Positions 1 to 11,079 are shown, numbered from the stretch's first letter. The stretch is DNA of 64,000 nucleotides from Desmodus rotundus (GCF_022682495.2 NC_071397.1:8399082-8463081), one strand, 5' to 3'. Translations and numbers: made by a program. The notes: generated by a model from the sequence alone, not told the origin.

Positions 1-462
1 ATGGGTAATGGACAAAACACATAGACCAAAAGAAAACTCAGTAGAGATGTAAAATATTTGAATAAAACTATCCATCAACTTGACTTAATTGACATTTATG
101 CACTTAATAACTGCAAAGTACACATTCTTTTCAAGGACACATTTTATAATATAAGCTGGATCGCACTATACAACTCAATAAATTGAAAAATATTGAAGTC
201 ATATAGAGTGTGTTCTATGACCTAAATGGAATTAAATTACAAATCAAAAGTAATATAATATCTAAATATTTAAATCATTGGGAACTAATCAAGGCATTTA
301 CTTCCAATAAACCCATGGATCAAAGAAGAAACCGTGGGAGAAATTAAAATATATTTTGAACTTAAAAACATCATATGAAAAGTTGCAAGATCTAGATAAA
401 GTTGTCCTTCTACAGAAATATAAGGTTAAAATACTTATATTAGAAAAGTAGAAAGGTCTCCT
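1..462 (+). mobile_element. Old L1 ORF2 fragment, first part
   Basis: The text follows the mammalian L1 ORF2 region around the endonuclease to reverse transcriptase linker, for example CTTGACTTAATTGACATTTA and GGAATTAAATTACAAATCAA. It has many substitutions and no open frame. It continues at 1147 after an inserted younger L1 tail. Confidence 0.7.
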
Positions 463-1140
463 TTAGGGTAGAATGCAAAGTAAAATAAGTCAGAAAGAGA
501 AAGACAAATAATGTTTGATATCACTTATATATGAAATTTTAAAAAGCCAAACTCATGCCTTGGCCAGGTTTCTCAGTAGTTGGAGCATCTTCCCATACAC
601 CAAAAGGTTGTGGGTTGCATTCCTGGGTCAGGCACAACCTAGGTTGTGAGTTCAGCTCCTGTCAGGGCATATACCAGAGGCAATTGGTCGATGCTTCTCT
701 CTCTCTCCCTTTCTCTCTCTCTAAAATCAATAAATATATCCTTGGGTGAGGATTCAAAAACAAAAACCACCAAACTCAAAGTAATAGAGTGATCGTTACC
801 AGGGGCAGAGGGTAGGGTGCGGGGGTGGGGGAGCAGAAATGGGGAGATACTGGTCAAAAGGTACAAACTTTCAGTCATAAGATTAAGAAGTTCTGGGGAC
901 CTAATATACAGCGTGGTTACTAAAGCTAATAATACCGTGTTATATATGAAAGTTGCTAAGAATGTAGATCTTAAATGTTCTCACTACGAAAAGAAATGGC
1001 TATGTGTAATGGGGTGGAGGTGTTAGCTCATGTGGTGGTAGTCATATTGCAGTATTTAAGTGAGATCAGCACGCTGTACACCTTGAACCCCACAATGTCA
1101 TATGTTAATTATATCTCACTAAAGCTGGGTGGGGAATAGG
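463..1140 (+). mobile_element. L1 3' end (L1MA-like) inserted in the older L1
   Basis: The block shows the typical L1 3' untranslated landmarks: a G-rich stretch near 820-835, GTAGATCTTAAATGTTCTCA near 965, the GTACACCTTGAA motif and a terminal TCACTAAAGCTGGG. It separates two collinear pieces of ORF2, so it inserted later. A SINE is nested within it. Confidence 0.6.
553..760 (+). mobile_element. Divergent tRNA-derived SINE (Ves relative)
   Basis: It has a SINE-like order: TTGGCCAGGTTTCTCAGT head, a TC-rich tail region (TCTCTCTCTCCCTTTCTCTC) and AATCAATAAATATA. CCAAACTCA flanks both sides and is a probable target duplication. It is more diverged than the other Ves copies. Confidence 0.6.
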
Positions 1141-1146
1141 AAGGTT

Positions 1147-1520
1147 TAAAATCAGTACTCTAAGCTTTCCCATTAAGAAGCTTGAAAAGAAGAACAAAAT
1201 TTAAATGAAAGTATGTAAAAAAGGAAATAAAAAATGAGTGAAAACCAATGAAATAGAAGACAAGTAATACAGAAAACTCACGAAGCTAAAGGTACTCAAA
1301 AAATTAATACATTAGTTACACATTAGCTAGACTGATTAAGAAAAAGAAGCAAACAGAAATTATAAAGGGACATTTCTACAGACCTTTGCAGATATTGAAA
1401 GACTGTAATATAATGCCCTTTATGCCTATTAATTTGACAACTTAGATAAAATGGACAAATTAATGGAAACATACAACTTAACCAAACTAACACAAAAAGA
1501 AATTTAAAATCTGGATAACC
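1147..1520 (+). mobile_element. Old L1 ORF2 fragment, second part
   Basis: This resumes the ORF2 text interrupted at 462, with landmarks such as CTAGACTGATTAAGAAAAAG and TTTGACAACTTAGATAAAAT. It is heavily mutated and non-coding. Confidence 0.65.
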
Positions 1521-2098
1521 TCATATTTATTTCATGCAGTTCTTTCTTTTACTTCTTTTATATGTTCTTGTTTAACATTCATCTCTTCAATCCATTTAAA
1601 AATTTATTTTAGATTACTGTGTGAAGAGAGGGTAAAATATAATTTTTTCCAGGTAGTTAAACCTCTTCCATGTGTTAAATAAGCCCACTGATGTGGATGG
1701 CTCTTTGTGATAAACAAAACGTATCTTACACATTTGAACTGTTTCTAGAAACTCATTACCTCTTCACCTCTGAGGCTGCTGCCTTCAGCAGAATTTACAG
1801 TGATTCACGAACCTTCAAAGACAAAGGGAGTATATCTGATCTGCTCCAACTTTCTCGGCATCAACTGGAACTATTTTTTTCTCCCAAAGCAGGCACACTC
1901 TATTAAAAGGCAGTAATCCTCACAATCTTCTAGAAAGTTACATTTATGGACCTAGCTTCCTTAGAGATTTTGCCTTCACTCAGTGAACGTGAGACCTACT
2001 GTTTCTCAGGCTGCCTGCTGAGCGGCTGCTTGGGTGCTGCAAATCTAAAAGCCTAAAAGGGGGATAATTATTTTAGTCTATAAAGATTGCATGACAAG
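1521..2098. other. Unassigned AT-rich stretch
   Basis: No exon, RNA gene or repeat family could be recognised here. The one modest open frame (1691-1906) has no family resemblance. Confidence 0.4.
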
Positions 2099-2753
2099 GA
2101 CTTCCAGCCAAGATGGAGGCGTGGGAGGACACACTGTGCCTCCTTGCACAACCAAAAGGACAACAACAATTTAAAAAACAAAAACAACCAGAACTGACAG
2201 AAAATGGAACTGTATGGGAATTCTGACAACCAAGGAGTTAAAGAAGACACATTCATCCAGACCGGTAGGAGGGGTGGAGATGGGCAGCCAGACTCAAGGC
2301 AGGGCCGTGGCTGGCAGACCCACCAAGGCAGCGGCTGGTGGAGCAGGCGGTCCCACATTTGCGTGCAGATAAATCAGGAGGAACAACGGGGGAGTGAGAC
2401 AGACCGCACAACCCAGGGTTCCAGCAGGGAAATAAAGTCTCAAAGCCTCTGACTGAAAACACCCATGGGGGTTGAGGCAGCAGCAGGAAAAACTCCAACT
2501 CATATGAGTGCGTTGGAGAGACCCAGAAGGTTCTAGAACATACACAAACCCACCCATCCAGGAATCAGCACCAGAAGGGCCCAATTTAATTGTGGACAGC
2601 AGGGGAAATGACTGAAAACCGGCAGAGAGTGGAGCAAGTGGCACCGTTCCCTCTTAGGGCCCCTCCCCCCTACATACAGCGTCACAACACAGCGGTGAGG
2701 GTTGCCCCAACCTGGTGAACACCTAAGGCTCCAGCAAAGCTGGCCAGCAAGAC

Positions 2754-2786
<33 letters not shown>

Positions 2787-2970
2787 CCAAATGAAAGAAC
2801 ACTTCAAAGCTCCAGAAAAAATGCGACGAAGAGCTAGACAACCTATCAGATACACAGTTCAAAACACTGGTTATCAAGATGTTTCAGGAACTCACAGGGT
2901 ACTTCAACAACATAAAAAAGACCCAGGCAGAAATGAAGGTTGCATTATGTGAAATGAAGAAAAATCTCTT
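2099..2970 (+). mobile_element. L1 5' region and start of ORF1, 3'-truncated
   Basis: It starts at CTTCCAGCCAAGATGGAGGC, the 5' end shared with the HAL1 elements in this window, runs through the 5' untranslated region and an A-run (about 2754-2782), and enters the ORF1 coiled-coil region. Here the text (GYFNNIKKTQAEMKVAL) differs from the HAL1 copies, suggesting another L1 subfamily. It stops abruptly 59 bases before the donor of the TREM-like exon, with no 3' end or poly(A). Confidence 0.75.
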
Positions 2971-3034
2971 GGCCTGTGGCTAAGGAGCTCAGCCTGCACA
3001 ACGCTTCCCTCTTTGGGCTCTCGCTACTGCTCAC

Positions 3035-3387
3035 CTTCGCACTGTACCAGCCGAATCCAAGGAGGCAGGACAACAGGGTTCTGAGGGGAGAGGTCAGTCA
3101 CACACTGATACAGCCCCAAGTCCCCCCTCCAGAGCTCTATCACTGTGACCATGAATATGGCATTGGTGGGAAATCGTGTAGTAGGTATTTCCCATCCTGG
3201 GCCCAGTTTAGGTCCCTGTTTCTAGTGTTCGTGCGTAGCAGTGTCTCTGGGTGGCCCTGGCTCCCCACCCACTGCCAGGCCTTCAGGCTGGAGTCATATA
3301 GCATGATGTTGTGAAAACAGGGTGTGGTCAGGTTCTTTCCTTCTACCAGGCACATTGGCTCCTCGTCTTCACCTGCAACTTGGAATC
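3035..3387 (-). pseudogene. TREM1-like V-set Ig exon, frameshifted (TREML4/TREM3-type paralog)
   Basis: A minus-strand exon with a good acceptor (CTAG at 3391-3388) and donor (GTGAGC at 3034-3029), entering and leaving in phase 1 like TREM1 exon 2. It encodes EGKNLTTPC with the first Ig cysteine, SSLKAWQW, then GKYLLHDFP, and in another frame MVTVIELW and GLYQCV with the second cysteine, ending IRLV. It aligns along its whole length with TREM1 exon 2. Its length of 353 is not a multiple of three, and the frame breaks near 3168-3172. The usual DSG before YxC is DLG. No stalk or membrane exon is visible below 3029, where a truncated L1 abuts. Position next to TREM1 on the same strand fits TREML4, TREML5P or rodent Trem3; I cannot choose among them. 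A sequencing error could also explain the single frameshift. Confidence 0.72.
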
Positions 3388-3527
3388 CTAGAATGAGAAG
3401 TCAGAGTGCTTCAGGGAGCCAACGTTTCTCCTTCCATCCCTATCCCTACAGACCACCTGGCAGCTTCAAGAGGGCAGACGAGAGTCTCAGTAGGTCCATT
3501 AAGCATGTAGGAGTAATTTAGAATTTC

Positions 3528-3655
3528 CTTTTTTTAAAGTATGTTTTATTGATTATGCTATTACAGTTGTCCCATTTTCTTCTCCCCTTTATTCACCTCC
3601 ACCCTGCACCCCCCTCCCATAAGCACTCCCTGCCCTTAGTTCATGTAAACCACTA
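3528..3655 (-). mobile_element. L1/HAL1 3' end fragment
   Basis: The plus strand reads TTTTATTGATTATGCTATTA, CAGTTGTCCCATTT and a C-rich run, which is the reverse complement of the 3' end shared by the HAL1 elements of this window. Confidence 0.75.
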
Positions 3656-4053
3656 TGAAATGGTCCAGCATCTTCAGCAACACACAAGTACACACATATG
3701 GAGCAAATGAGGCTCCATATTGATTTTGATCATGGTTCAGTGTTTGAATCTAGGTGATCAGTTTGTGGTGACTATTCTTTCTATGTTTTGTAGATTGAAC
3801 ATTTTTTGTAATAAAAAGTTTTAAAAAAATAAAAAGAACTTAACCAGTTTTGCCATTCTGCTCTACTTGATTCCTCAGACATGCCCCTTGCTTTCAGGCA
3901 TACAGTACTTTGTATTAGCTCCTGATGTCCCCACCTGAATGCTCTTCCCACTCTTCTCCACCCAGGTCCATCCCATTTGGCCCCAGAGGGGAGTCTACTG
4001 AGCAGTCCCAGCCTCCTTTCAAACCTCAATATCATTGATCACCCTATACCTCG

Positions 4054-4080
4054 TTATATCATCATCATCATCATCATTGT
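4054..4080. repeat. ATC trinucleotide microsatellite
   Basis: About seven ATC units in a row (ATCATCATCATCATC) within otherwise unique sequence. Confidence 0.8.
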
Positions 4081-4104
4081 CGTTGTCATCCACCATAACT
4101 TTTA

Positions 4105-4325
4105 ATACGTACTTACTAAGCCCTAAATACTGAGTCAAGTGTTTTACATCACTTTGCAGTTTAACTCCTAGGACAACCCTCTGCAGTAGGTACTATTTAC
4201 AAAAGGTGAAACAGGCTCAGAGATGTTGAAGGATTCTTAAGGTCACATATGTGGAAAGTGGCAGAGACAGGATTTGAACCCACCTCTGTCTGGTTGCAGA
4301 ACCTCTGTTCTACAATCCCTCTCTG
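4105..4325 (+). mobile_element. MIR SINE
   Basis: The core GTTGAAGGATTCTTAAGGTC, then GTGGCAGAGACAGGATTTGAACCC follows the MIR consensus for AACTTGCCCAAGGTCA and GCAGAGCTGGGATTCAAACC, in that order and at the right spacing. Confidence 0.75.
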
Positions 4326-4678
4326 TGCCTTGCTAGACTTCTACTGTATTTTTGTCTTCATGTTGCCACTGGCCCCTTTGTCATTATTTACCTTTCCTCC
4401 TACTAATGCTCCCCGACCTCAATGCCTGAATGTTACACTAAGGGGAGAATGTGCCTTGTACTGCTTTACATTTCCCAGGGGCCCAGCAAAACAAGGAGCA
4501 GTTGCTCGGTTGACTTCACAATTTTCTCAACTTGGAGATGCACTAGATCCCCGTTGGGTCCGGATCAAACAGCACAGTCTGCATTCATTAACTTCCTTTA
4601 GACATTCCCGTCTCTGACTAACACCTTGATCTAATCCCAGGCCACCTAATTAAATGAGAGGAAATCTCTCTGCGTAGG

Positions 4679-7600
4679 GTCCCCCCTTACGGATGGAGGA
4701 ACAGGGGGATCTTCGCCGTGGGGAGGATGGGGCGGAGGGGTCTGCAGGTTTCCCGCAACTTAGGCCAGTGTCTCGCAACCCAGCCCCTGGGGCCGAACCC
4801 CAGGGAGGCGGAGGACCGCTTATGGTGGGATGCAGGTGTCCTGCGGGGGTCAAGGGAAGGCGAGGGCACTCTCCAGGCAAGAGAGGGAGCCTGGGCCCCG
4901 AAACACCCCTGGGAAAGCCAGAGGCCTGGCCGCAGGGGCTGCTGTTGCCTCAACGGACTCTTGCCATGGAGCCTGGTCCTGCTCGCCCAGGCCCAGGTTC
5001 GCCAGAGGTGAATGGCTTTTGCGGACACCAAGGACAGGAGGCCGCCGATTCCTTCATGGAGAAGGGGGTTAGAGCTCTGGGGGACTGAGGTCAAGTGGTC
5101 ACACTCCCTTCTTGGGTTTAGTACAAACTTTAGAGAGTAGAAGACGCCCAGTCAAAGTCTGCCGCCTCGGGGCACGGTGGGGGAGTTTCCGCCAAAGCCA
5201 GAATCTGAGCCGCACAAGTGGAGCTCAAGCCAGAATCCCAACGGCAGAATCCGATCGTGGGCATGGGTCCCGCCCGCCCAACCCCGCTCCACCCAGCGCG
5301 GAATCCTGGCCGGCCACCCTCTGCGGCCCCGGATACCTAGGTCTTCTCTGGGCACTCTGCCTTTGTGGGGTGGGAGACCTGCTTGGAAGTGTGGTCCACG
5401 GGAAAACGCGCAGACCTCCGGGTGGCAGGGAGAGCATCCAGTTCCACGGACTCGACCCCAGGGACCCTGTGAAACTGGCCTGATATCTCAAGAGTGGGGC
5501 ACGTGGCCCCGAGGGAAGCTTGTGGTGGGGGGGCCTGCCCTGCACCTGACCGCCCCGATCTTGGCCCAAAACCACCAGCTGCGGCTCAGGCAAAAGCCAT
5601 CTCCTGGGGGCCTCCCCCCTGTTCTTCCATCCGTAAGGGGGGTCGCCCTTACAGGTGGAAGAACAGGGGTATCTTCGCAGTGCAAAGGACGGGTCGGAGG
5701 GGTGTGCCGGTTGCCGCAACTTAAGCTAGAGTCTCGCACCCTGGCGCGAGGGCTCTGGCCCCGTGGAGGCAGAGGGCCGCTTATCGAGGGATTCAGGTGT
5801 CCTGTGGGGGTCAAGGGGCGGTATGGGCACTCTCCAGGCGAGAGGGGGTGCCTGGGCCCTGAGACAGACCCCGGGATAGCCCAAGGCCTGGCCACAGGGG
5901 CTCCCATGCCCTCCCCTGGCTCCTGCTACGGAGCTTGGTCCTACTCACCCCAGCCCAGGTTCGCCAGAGGTGAAAGGCTTTTGCGGACACCAAGGACAGG
6001 AGGCCACCAATTCCTTCCTGAGGAATGGGATTCGAGCTCTAAGGGACTGAGGTCGAAGCGCTCACACTCCCTTCTTGGGTGGTTTAGTACAGACTTTACA
6101 GAGTTGAAGCTTCCCGGTCCAAGTCACCCGTCTAGGGGCAGGGTAGGGGCGTTTCCACCAAAGCCAGATTCTTAGCTGCTCAGGCAGGGCACAGGCCAGA
6201 GTCCCCACAGGAGAACCCGTCCGTAGGCCTGAGTCGCCCCTGCCAGGCCCGCTGCACGTGGCATGGAAGTGTGGCCCGCCCCTCAGCCACAGGTCCCCAG
6301 GGCACTCTGCCTCTCCTTGGGTGGGAGACCTCCTGGGAATTGTGGTGCAAGAGAAAACGCGCCGTCCTGTGGATGGCAGTGAAATCTTCCAGTTCCCCGG
6401 CCACAAGTCCAGGGACCCTGGGAACCTGGCCTGATATCTCAAGGGTGGGGCACGGTGCCCCGAGGGAGGTTCATGTTGGAGGGCCTGCCCTGCGCCTGCG
6501 CAGCCCCAGGTCTTGGCCCGAAACCAGGCAGCCGCGGCTGGGACAAAAGCCATCTCCAGGGGTCCTCCCCCCTGTTCTTCCATCCGTAAAGGGGGTCCCC
6601 TTTACGGATGGAAGAACAGGGGGATCTTTGCAGTGGGGGAGACGGGACAGAGGGGTCTGCAGGTTTGCCGCAACTTAGGCCAGTTGCTCGCACCCCGGAC
6701 CCATGTCTCCGAGCCACGTGGAGGAAGAGGGCTGCTTATGTGGGGATGCAGGTGTCCTGCGGGGGTCAAGGGACGACGTGGGCACTCCCCAGGCGAGAGA
6801 GGGTGCCTCGGCCCTGGGAAAATACCCAGCCCTGGCCCCCAGGGCTCCAGTGGCCTCCCCAGGCTCCTGCCATGGGCATGGTCCCACTCACACGGGGCCA
6901 GGTTCGCCGCAGGTGAATGCCTTTTGCGGACACCAAGGGCGAGAGGCCGCCGATGCCTTCCCGGAGAGGGGGGTTCGAGCCCTGGGGGACCGAGCTCACA
7001 GTGATCATAGTCCCTTCTCGCTTTGTTTAGTCTAGACTTTAGGGACTTGATGCCACTTGGTCCAAGTTTCCCGGTTCAGGGCAGGGTGGGGCAGTTTGAG
7101 CCTAAGGAAAAATCTTAGCCCCCCAGGCGTGGCTGATGCCTGAGTCCCCAAGGGAGAACCCGTCCGTGGGCATGTGTCCCGCCCGCCTGGGCCCACTCCA
7201 CCTGGTGCGGAAGCTTGGCCAGTCCCCCTCATTGGCCCCAGGTCCCCAGGTCTTCCCTGGGCACTCTGCCTCTGTAGGGGTAGGAGACCTGCTTGGATGT
7301 GTGGTCCACGAGAAAACGCGCGGTCCTCTGGATGGCAGGGAAATCTTCCAGTTCCCCTGACACGAGCCCAGGGACCCTGGGAACCTGGCCTGATATCTCA
7401 AGGGTGGGGCACGGTGCCCCGAGGGAGGTTCGTGTTGGAGGGCCTGCCCTGTGCCTGCGCAGCCCCAGGTCTTGGCCTGAAACCAGCCAGCGGCGACTCA
7501 AACAAAAGCCATCTCCTGGGGACCTCCCCCCTGTTCTTCCATCCGTAAAGGGGGTCCCCTTTACGGATGGAAGAACAGGGGGATCTTCGCAGTGGGGGGG

Positions 7601-8502
7601 ACGGGACAGAGGGGTCTGCGGGTTTGCCGCAACTTAGGCCCATTGCTCACACCCCGGCTCCATGTGTCTGAGCCCCATGGAGGCAGAGGGCTGCTTATCT
7701 TGGGATGCAGGTGTCAAGGGACGACGTGGGCACTCCCCGGGCAAGAGAGGGTGCCTCGGCCCCAACAGAGCTCCGGGGAAAATCCCCAGCCCTGGGCCCC
7801 GTGGCTCCAGTTGCCTCCCCAGGCTCCTGCCATGGGGCCTGTTCCGGCTCACATGGGCCCAGGTTCGCCGCAGGTGAATGCCTTTTGCGGAAACCAAAGA
7901 CGTGAGGCCACGGATGCCTTCCCGGAGAGGGGTTTCGAGCTCTGGGGGACCGAGGTCGCAGCGGTCACAGTCCCTTCTCACGTAGTTTTGCCCAGACTTT
8001 AGAGAGTTGAAGCTGCTCGGTCCTGGTTTGCTTATCGGAGCAGGGTGGCAGAATTTCCGCCAAGGCAAGGCTCTTGGCTGCCCAGGCGGGGTGCAGGCCT
8101 GACTCCCCATTGGACAACCCCTCCATGGGCGCGGGTCCCGCCCACCTGGGGGTGCTCAACCCGGTGGGGAACCCTCGCAGGACCCAGGTTCATAGTTCTT
8201 CCCTGGGCACTCTGCCTCTGTGGAGGTGAGAGACCTGCTGGGAAGTGTGGTCCATGGGAAATCGCGCGGTCCTCTGGGTGGCAGGGGGAGCGTCCAGGTC
8301 CACGGACATGATTCCTGGGACCCTGTGAACCTGGCCTGATATCTCAAGGGTGGGGCACGTTGCCCGTAGGGTGGCTTCTTGTGGTGGGGCCTGCCCTGCG
8401 CCTGCCTGGCCCTGCGTCTTGGCCTCAAACAGCTAGCCGTGGCTCTGACAAAAGCTATCTCCTGGGTGCCTCCCCCCGTTCTTCCATCTGTAAAGGGTGT
8501 CC
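4679..8502. repeat. GC-rich tandem array of four ~0.95-kb units, each with terminal inverted repeats
   Basis: Four head-to-tail units (about 4679-5642, 5643-6595, 6596-7554, 7555-8502) share blocks throughout: CAACTTAGGCC near the start, a 'tcaaggg' and 'ggcactc' block, GGTTCGCC with TGAATG(C/G)CTTTTGCGGA, GGGCACTCTGCCT, and CCTGATATCTCAAG near the end. Each unit begins CCCTTTACGGATGGAAGAAC and ends with its reverse complement, so every internal junction is a near-perfect palindrome with arms of about 27 bases. The array is CpG-rich. Several long frames cross it (one of 332 codons), but they do not keep a shared reading frame between units. I do not recognise the family. It may be a tandemly amplified DNA transposon or a macrosatellite. 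It lies where the first intron of the TREM-like paralog would be. Confidence 0.9.
6568..6623. repeat. Palindromic junction between array units 2 and 3
   Basis: The arm ending CCATCCGTAAAGGGG is followed by two bases (GT) and its exact complement starting CCCCTTTACGGATGG. About 27 bases pair on each side. The unit 3/4 junction (about 7527-7582) is the same; the 1/2 junction (about 5621-5666) carries a few mismatches. Confidence 0.9.
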
Positions 8503-8550
8503 GTCGGCCACCTGCATCTCTCTCCCTGCCTTTCCACACCAGAGACTCAC

Positions 8551-8606
8551 AGCAGCATCAGCAGTGGCGGCAGCTATGGCCACCCCCATCGCCAGGTCCT
8601 CTCCAT
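8551..8606 (-). pseudogene. Doubtful signal-peptide exon remnant of the TREM-like paralog
   Basis: On the minus strand an ATG (8606-8604) opens MERTWRWGWP, a TAG interrupts, and LPPLLMLL follows up to a GTGAGT donor (8550-8545). The composition resembles TREM and CD300 leader exons. It sits about 5 kb upstream of the V exon at 3035-3387 on the same strand, as in TREM1. The in-frame stop and a phase 2 end, not phase 1, argue that it is dead or a chance match. Confidence 0.25.
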
Positions 8607-9159
8607 TTCATCAGCTGTGTGCTGGCCGTCCCAGGGGCTCTAGCAGTTAGTTGATGGAGGATGTTTCCCTTTGGGCATTTTCTATCTACCCTGCAAGGCG
8701 TAGCTGTCCCTCTGCAATTTAGAAACCCCAAGTGTGATGAGAGGAAAGAGTGATGAGAGGGACTGGTTCAGGAAAATGCAAAAGAAGGAGAAAAGAGAGA
8801 TCACTTCCCTTGTGACATCTTCCTTCCTGTTTTCATTATGCCCAAGCCCTGTTGGGCAACACTCGGTAGCTCCCCATTCTTCACCATGGCAATTCTTGAC
8901 CCAACCATCTGATGTCCCATCTCTGTTCCCCTCACTTCCTCAGGTCACCAAGACATTCTCATCACTGGACACTGACCACTATTACATCCCACAACCCTTC
9001 TTGCCACTCTCCCTGTCTGGAATGAACTGTACGTTCACATTTGGTTTGCCCTTCAAGGCCTGGTTCAAACCTTCCTGATGACATGCCCTCTTTAACCTTA
9101 CTCCACACCATGATTCTCATGTATGGGCATGTGACTGAGTCCCTCGGGAAGCCTGGCAA

Positions 9160-9290
9160 GCATACATGTGTCACGTACCTGGGCTCTACCCCCAGAGACT
9201 CTGATTTGGTAAGTCTGGAGAAGGCCCAGGAATCTGAATTTTAACAAGCAGCCTAGGTGATTCTGAAGCAAGTGGTCCAAATAGCCAATG
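9160..9290 (+). mobile_element. MER5-like hAT-Charlie fragment
   Basis: GGAATCTGAATTTTAACAAG followed by CCTAGGTGATTCTGA matches the MER5A core order (ATCTGCATTTTTAACAAG, CCAGGTGATTC). Confidence 0.6.
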
Positions 9291-9308
9291 CCTATGAAAG
9301 CTCTGTAT

Positions 9309-9520
9309 GAGCCCTGGCTGGTGTGGCTCAGTGGACTGAGTGCTGGCCTACGAACTGGAAGGTTGCTGGTTTGATTCCCAGCCAGGGCACATGCCTGGGT
9401 TGCAGTCCAGGTCCCCAGTTGGGGGCGTGCAAGAGGCAAACAATTGATGTATGTCTCCCACACCCATGTTTTTCTCCCTTTCTCCCTGCCTCCCCCTCTC
9501 TCTGAAAATAAATACGTAAA
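9309..9520 (+). mobile_element. Ves SINE
   Basis: A nearly complete copy: head GCCCTGGCTGGTGTGGCTCA, B box GGTTTGATTCCC, GCCAGGGCACATGCCTGGGT, TC-rich segment and AAAATAAATACGTAAAATCT tail. Confidence 0.92.
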
Positions 9521-10184
9521 ATCTGCACACCAGTTTCTTTGCTCAGGTTATCTCATTTAATCCAACCAGCTTTGGGAGGTTGTATAATGAATATCTGCCA
9601 TCTTTTGGGTCTTCAGCATACAGTACCTTTTCTCTCTGAGGGATATACCCCAAGGTGTAGGTCTCCCTAGGCTACAGAGCTCCACTTCCCTCTCTGTTGA
9701 TATGGAGGCAGATCCCTCCACCCCTTCCTTCTCTCTGGTACCTGTGGCACAGGCTTGTGACTTGACCCAAGCTTAGCAAAATGCATGATTCTGCCCAGGG
9801 GTCTGGATTCTACGCATGTGATACAAGTTGCAGGGCCAGCTGGAGGTGACAGCAGCTTGAGAGTCCATGGTGGCAAGTATGGTGGCAAGTACTTCGTGGC
9901 TTCAAGTGTTCAGGGGCAGTGGCATGAATGGCAAGCTCATCACTAGACTGTCTCATGCTATTACCTCAACTGTGGCCTCTGCTATCCATTCTCTCTTGGT
10001 TTCTGCTGTTTTCTAAACCTGGTCCTTCAGCCTTCTTATTGACTCTATGAACTACTGATGTCTTTCTAAATTACCTTGTCATTTAAGATAGCCAGAATTG
10101 GACTCAGTTGTTGGCGCCAAGAATCATGACTGGTATTGGTTATTTTGCCCAAGAGGCAATGGAGAATATCTCCAGAATGAGCCC

Positions 10185-10310
10185 CAGGGAGATTAACTGA
10201 GTCACTCGAGATCAGACATACTTCAAGGATGTTGTAGAGATGGGATTCAAACCAGGTGTTGTTTAATTCCAAGGCCTGTGGAATTAACCACATTACACTA
10301 TTGTATCAGT
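10185..10310 (+). mobile_element. MIR SINE fragment
   Basis: GGGAGATTAACTGAGTCACT, then GATGGGATTCAAACCAGG and AATTAACCACATTACACT follow MIR core order. Confidence 0.55.
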
Positions 10311-10879
10311 TAAAGCTCCAACAAGAAACAGGGAGCTCACTGAAACTGAGTAATTGAGAAGTGTTTGATAAGAGTAGGGTAGCATTTGGGGAAATCAGTA
10401 AGGGATGTGACAGTACCGTGAGAGTGGTGACAGTGGTGAGTCATTACCACCTCTAGGCCTAAAGGGGTAAGGCAATTGCACAATTGCCCAAACTTGGAGA
10501 TGGTGGCTGTTTGGTGAGGGGCTTGAAGGGACCGCCATTAGAGCAATGCAGCCGTTCCACACAGAAGGAGCCCAGAGGATAAAAATCCTGCCCTCATTCT
10601 CTGCCCATCCTCTGCTCTGCTTTCATGCTGCCTACTTGCTAAACCCAACCGGAAGCTAGTAGGCAAGGGAGCCTGTTGACTTAACCCATCTTGGTCAGGA
10701 AAGAAAAGGATGGGCCCACAGGTGCAAACGGGAGAGCGTCCAGCACAACCACTTGCCTTCTGATTCAGTGTACGTCATTTCTCAGGCAAGTTTAATGTAT
10801 TGGACTTCAACATGACTTAGTCTATGGTTAAGTTAAGCATGCTAGCTCATGCAGTTGGTTATCTCTACTATGAACGTGT

Positions 10880-11075
10880 CGTGATGTTTAGTAAGGAGCA
10901 TGATGACTTCTTGGAACTCTGTCTTCCAAACACACTCGAGGACCACTTAGAGAGAGCCGCTGCTGTGATTCATCGGGTATGGAGGGGCCCCTGGAACCTG
11001 CATTTTAAACAAATGTCCCAAGAGAGTCTGATGCAGGTGGTCTGAGGACTAGAGCTAGAGAAACACAGCCCTGAA
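10880..11075 (+). mobile_element. MER5-like hAT fragment
   Basis: The sequence CTGCATTTTAAACAAATGTC followed by TCTGATGCAGGTGGTC resembles the MER5 3' half. Confidence 0.45.
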
Positions 11076-11079
11076 GTGT

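Noticed and set aside
5177..6175. 332-codon open frame in the tandem array
   Set aside because: It crosses a unit junction and its frame is not conserved in the other units; GC-rich DNA has few stops. No domain is visible.
9309..9385. tRNA-like A and B boxes in Ves elements
   Set aside because: They are SINE heads derived from a tRNA and not functional tRNA genes; no complete cloverleaf with anticodon arm was found.
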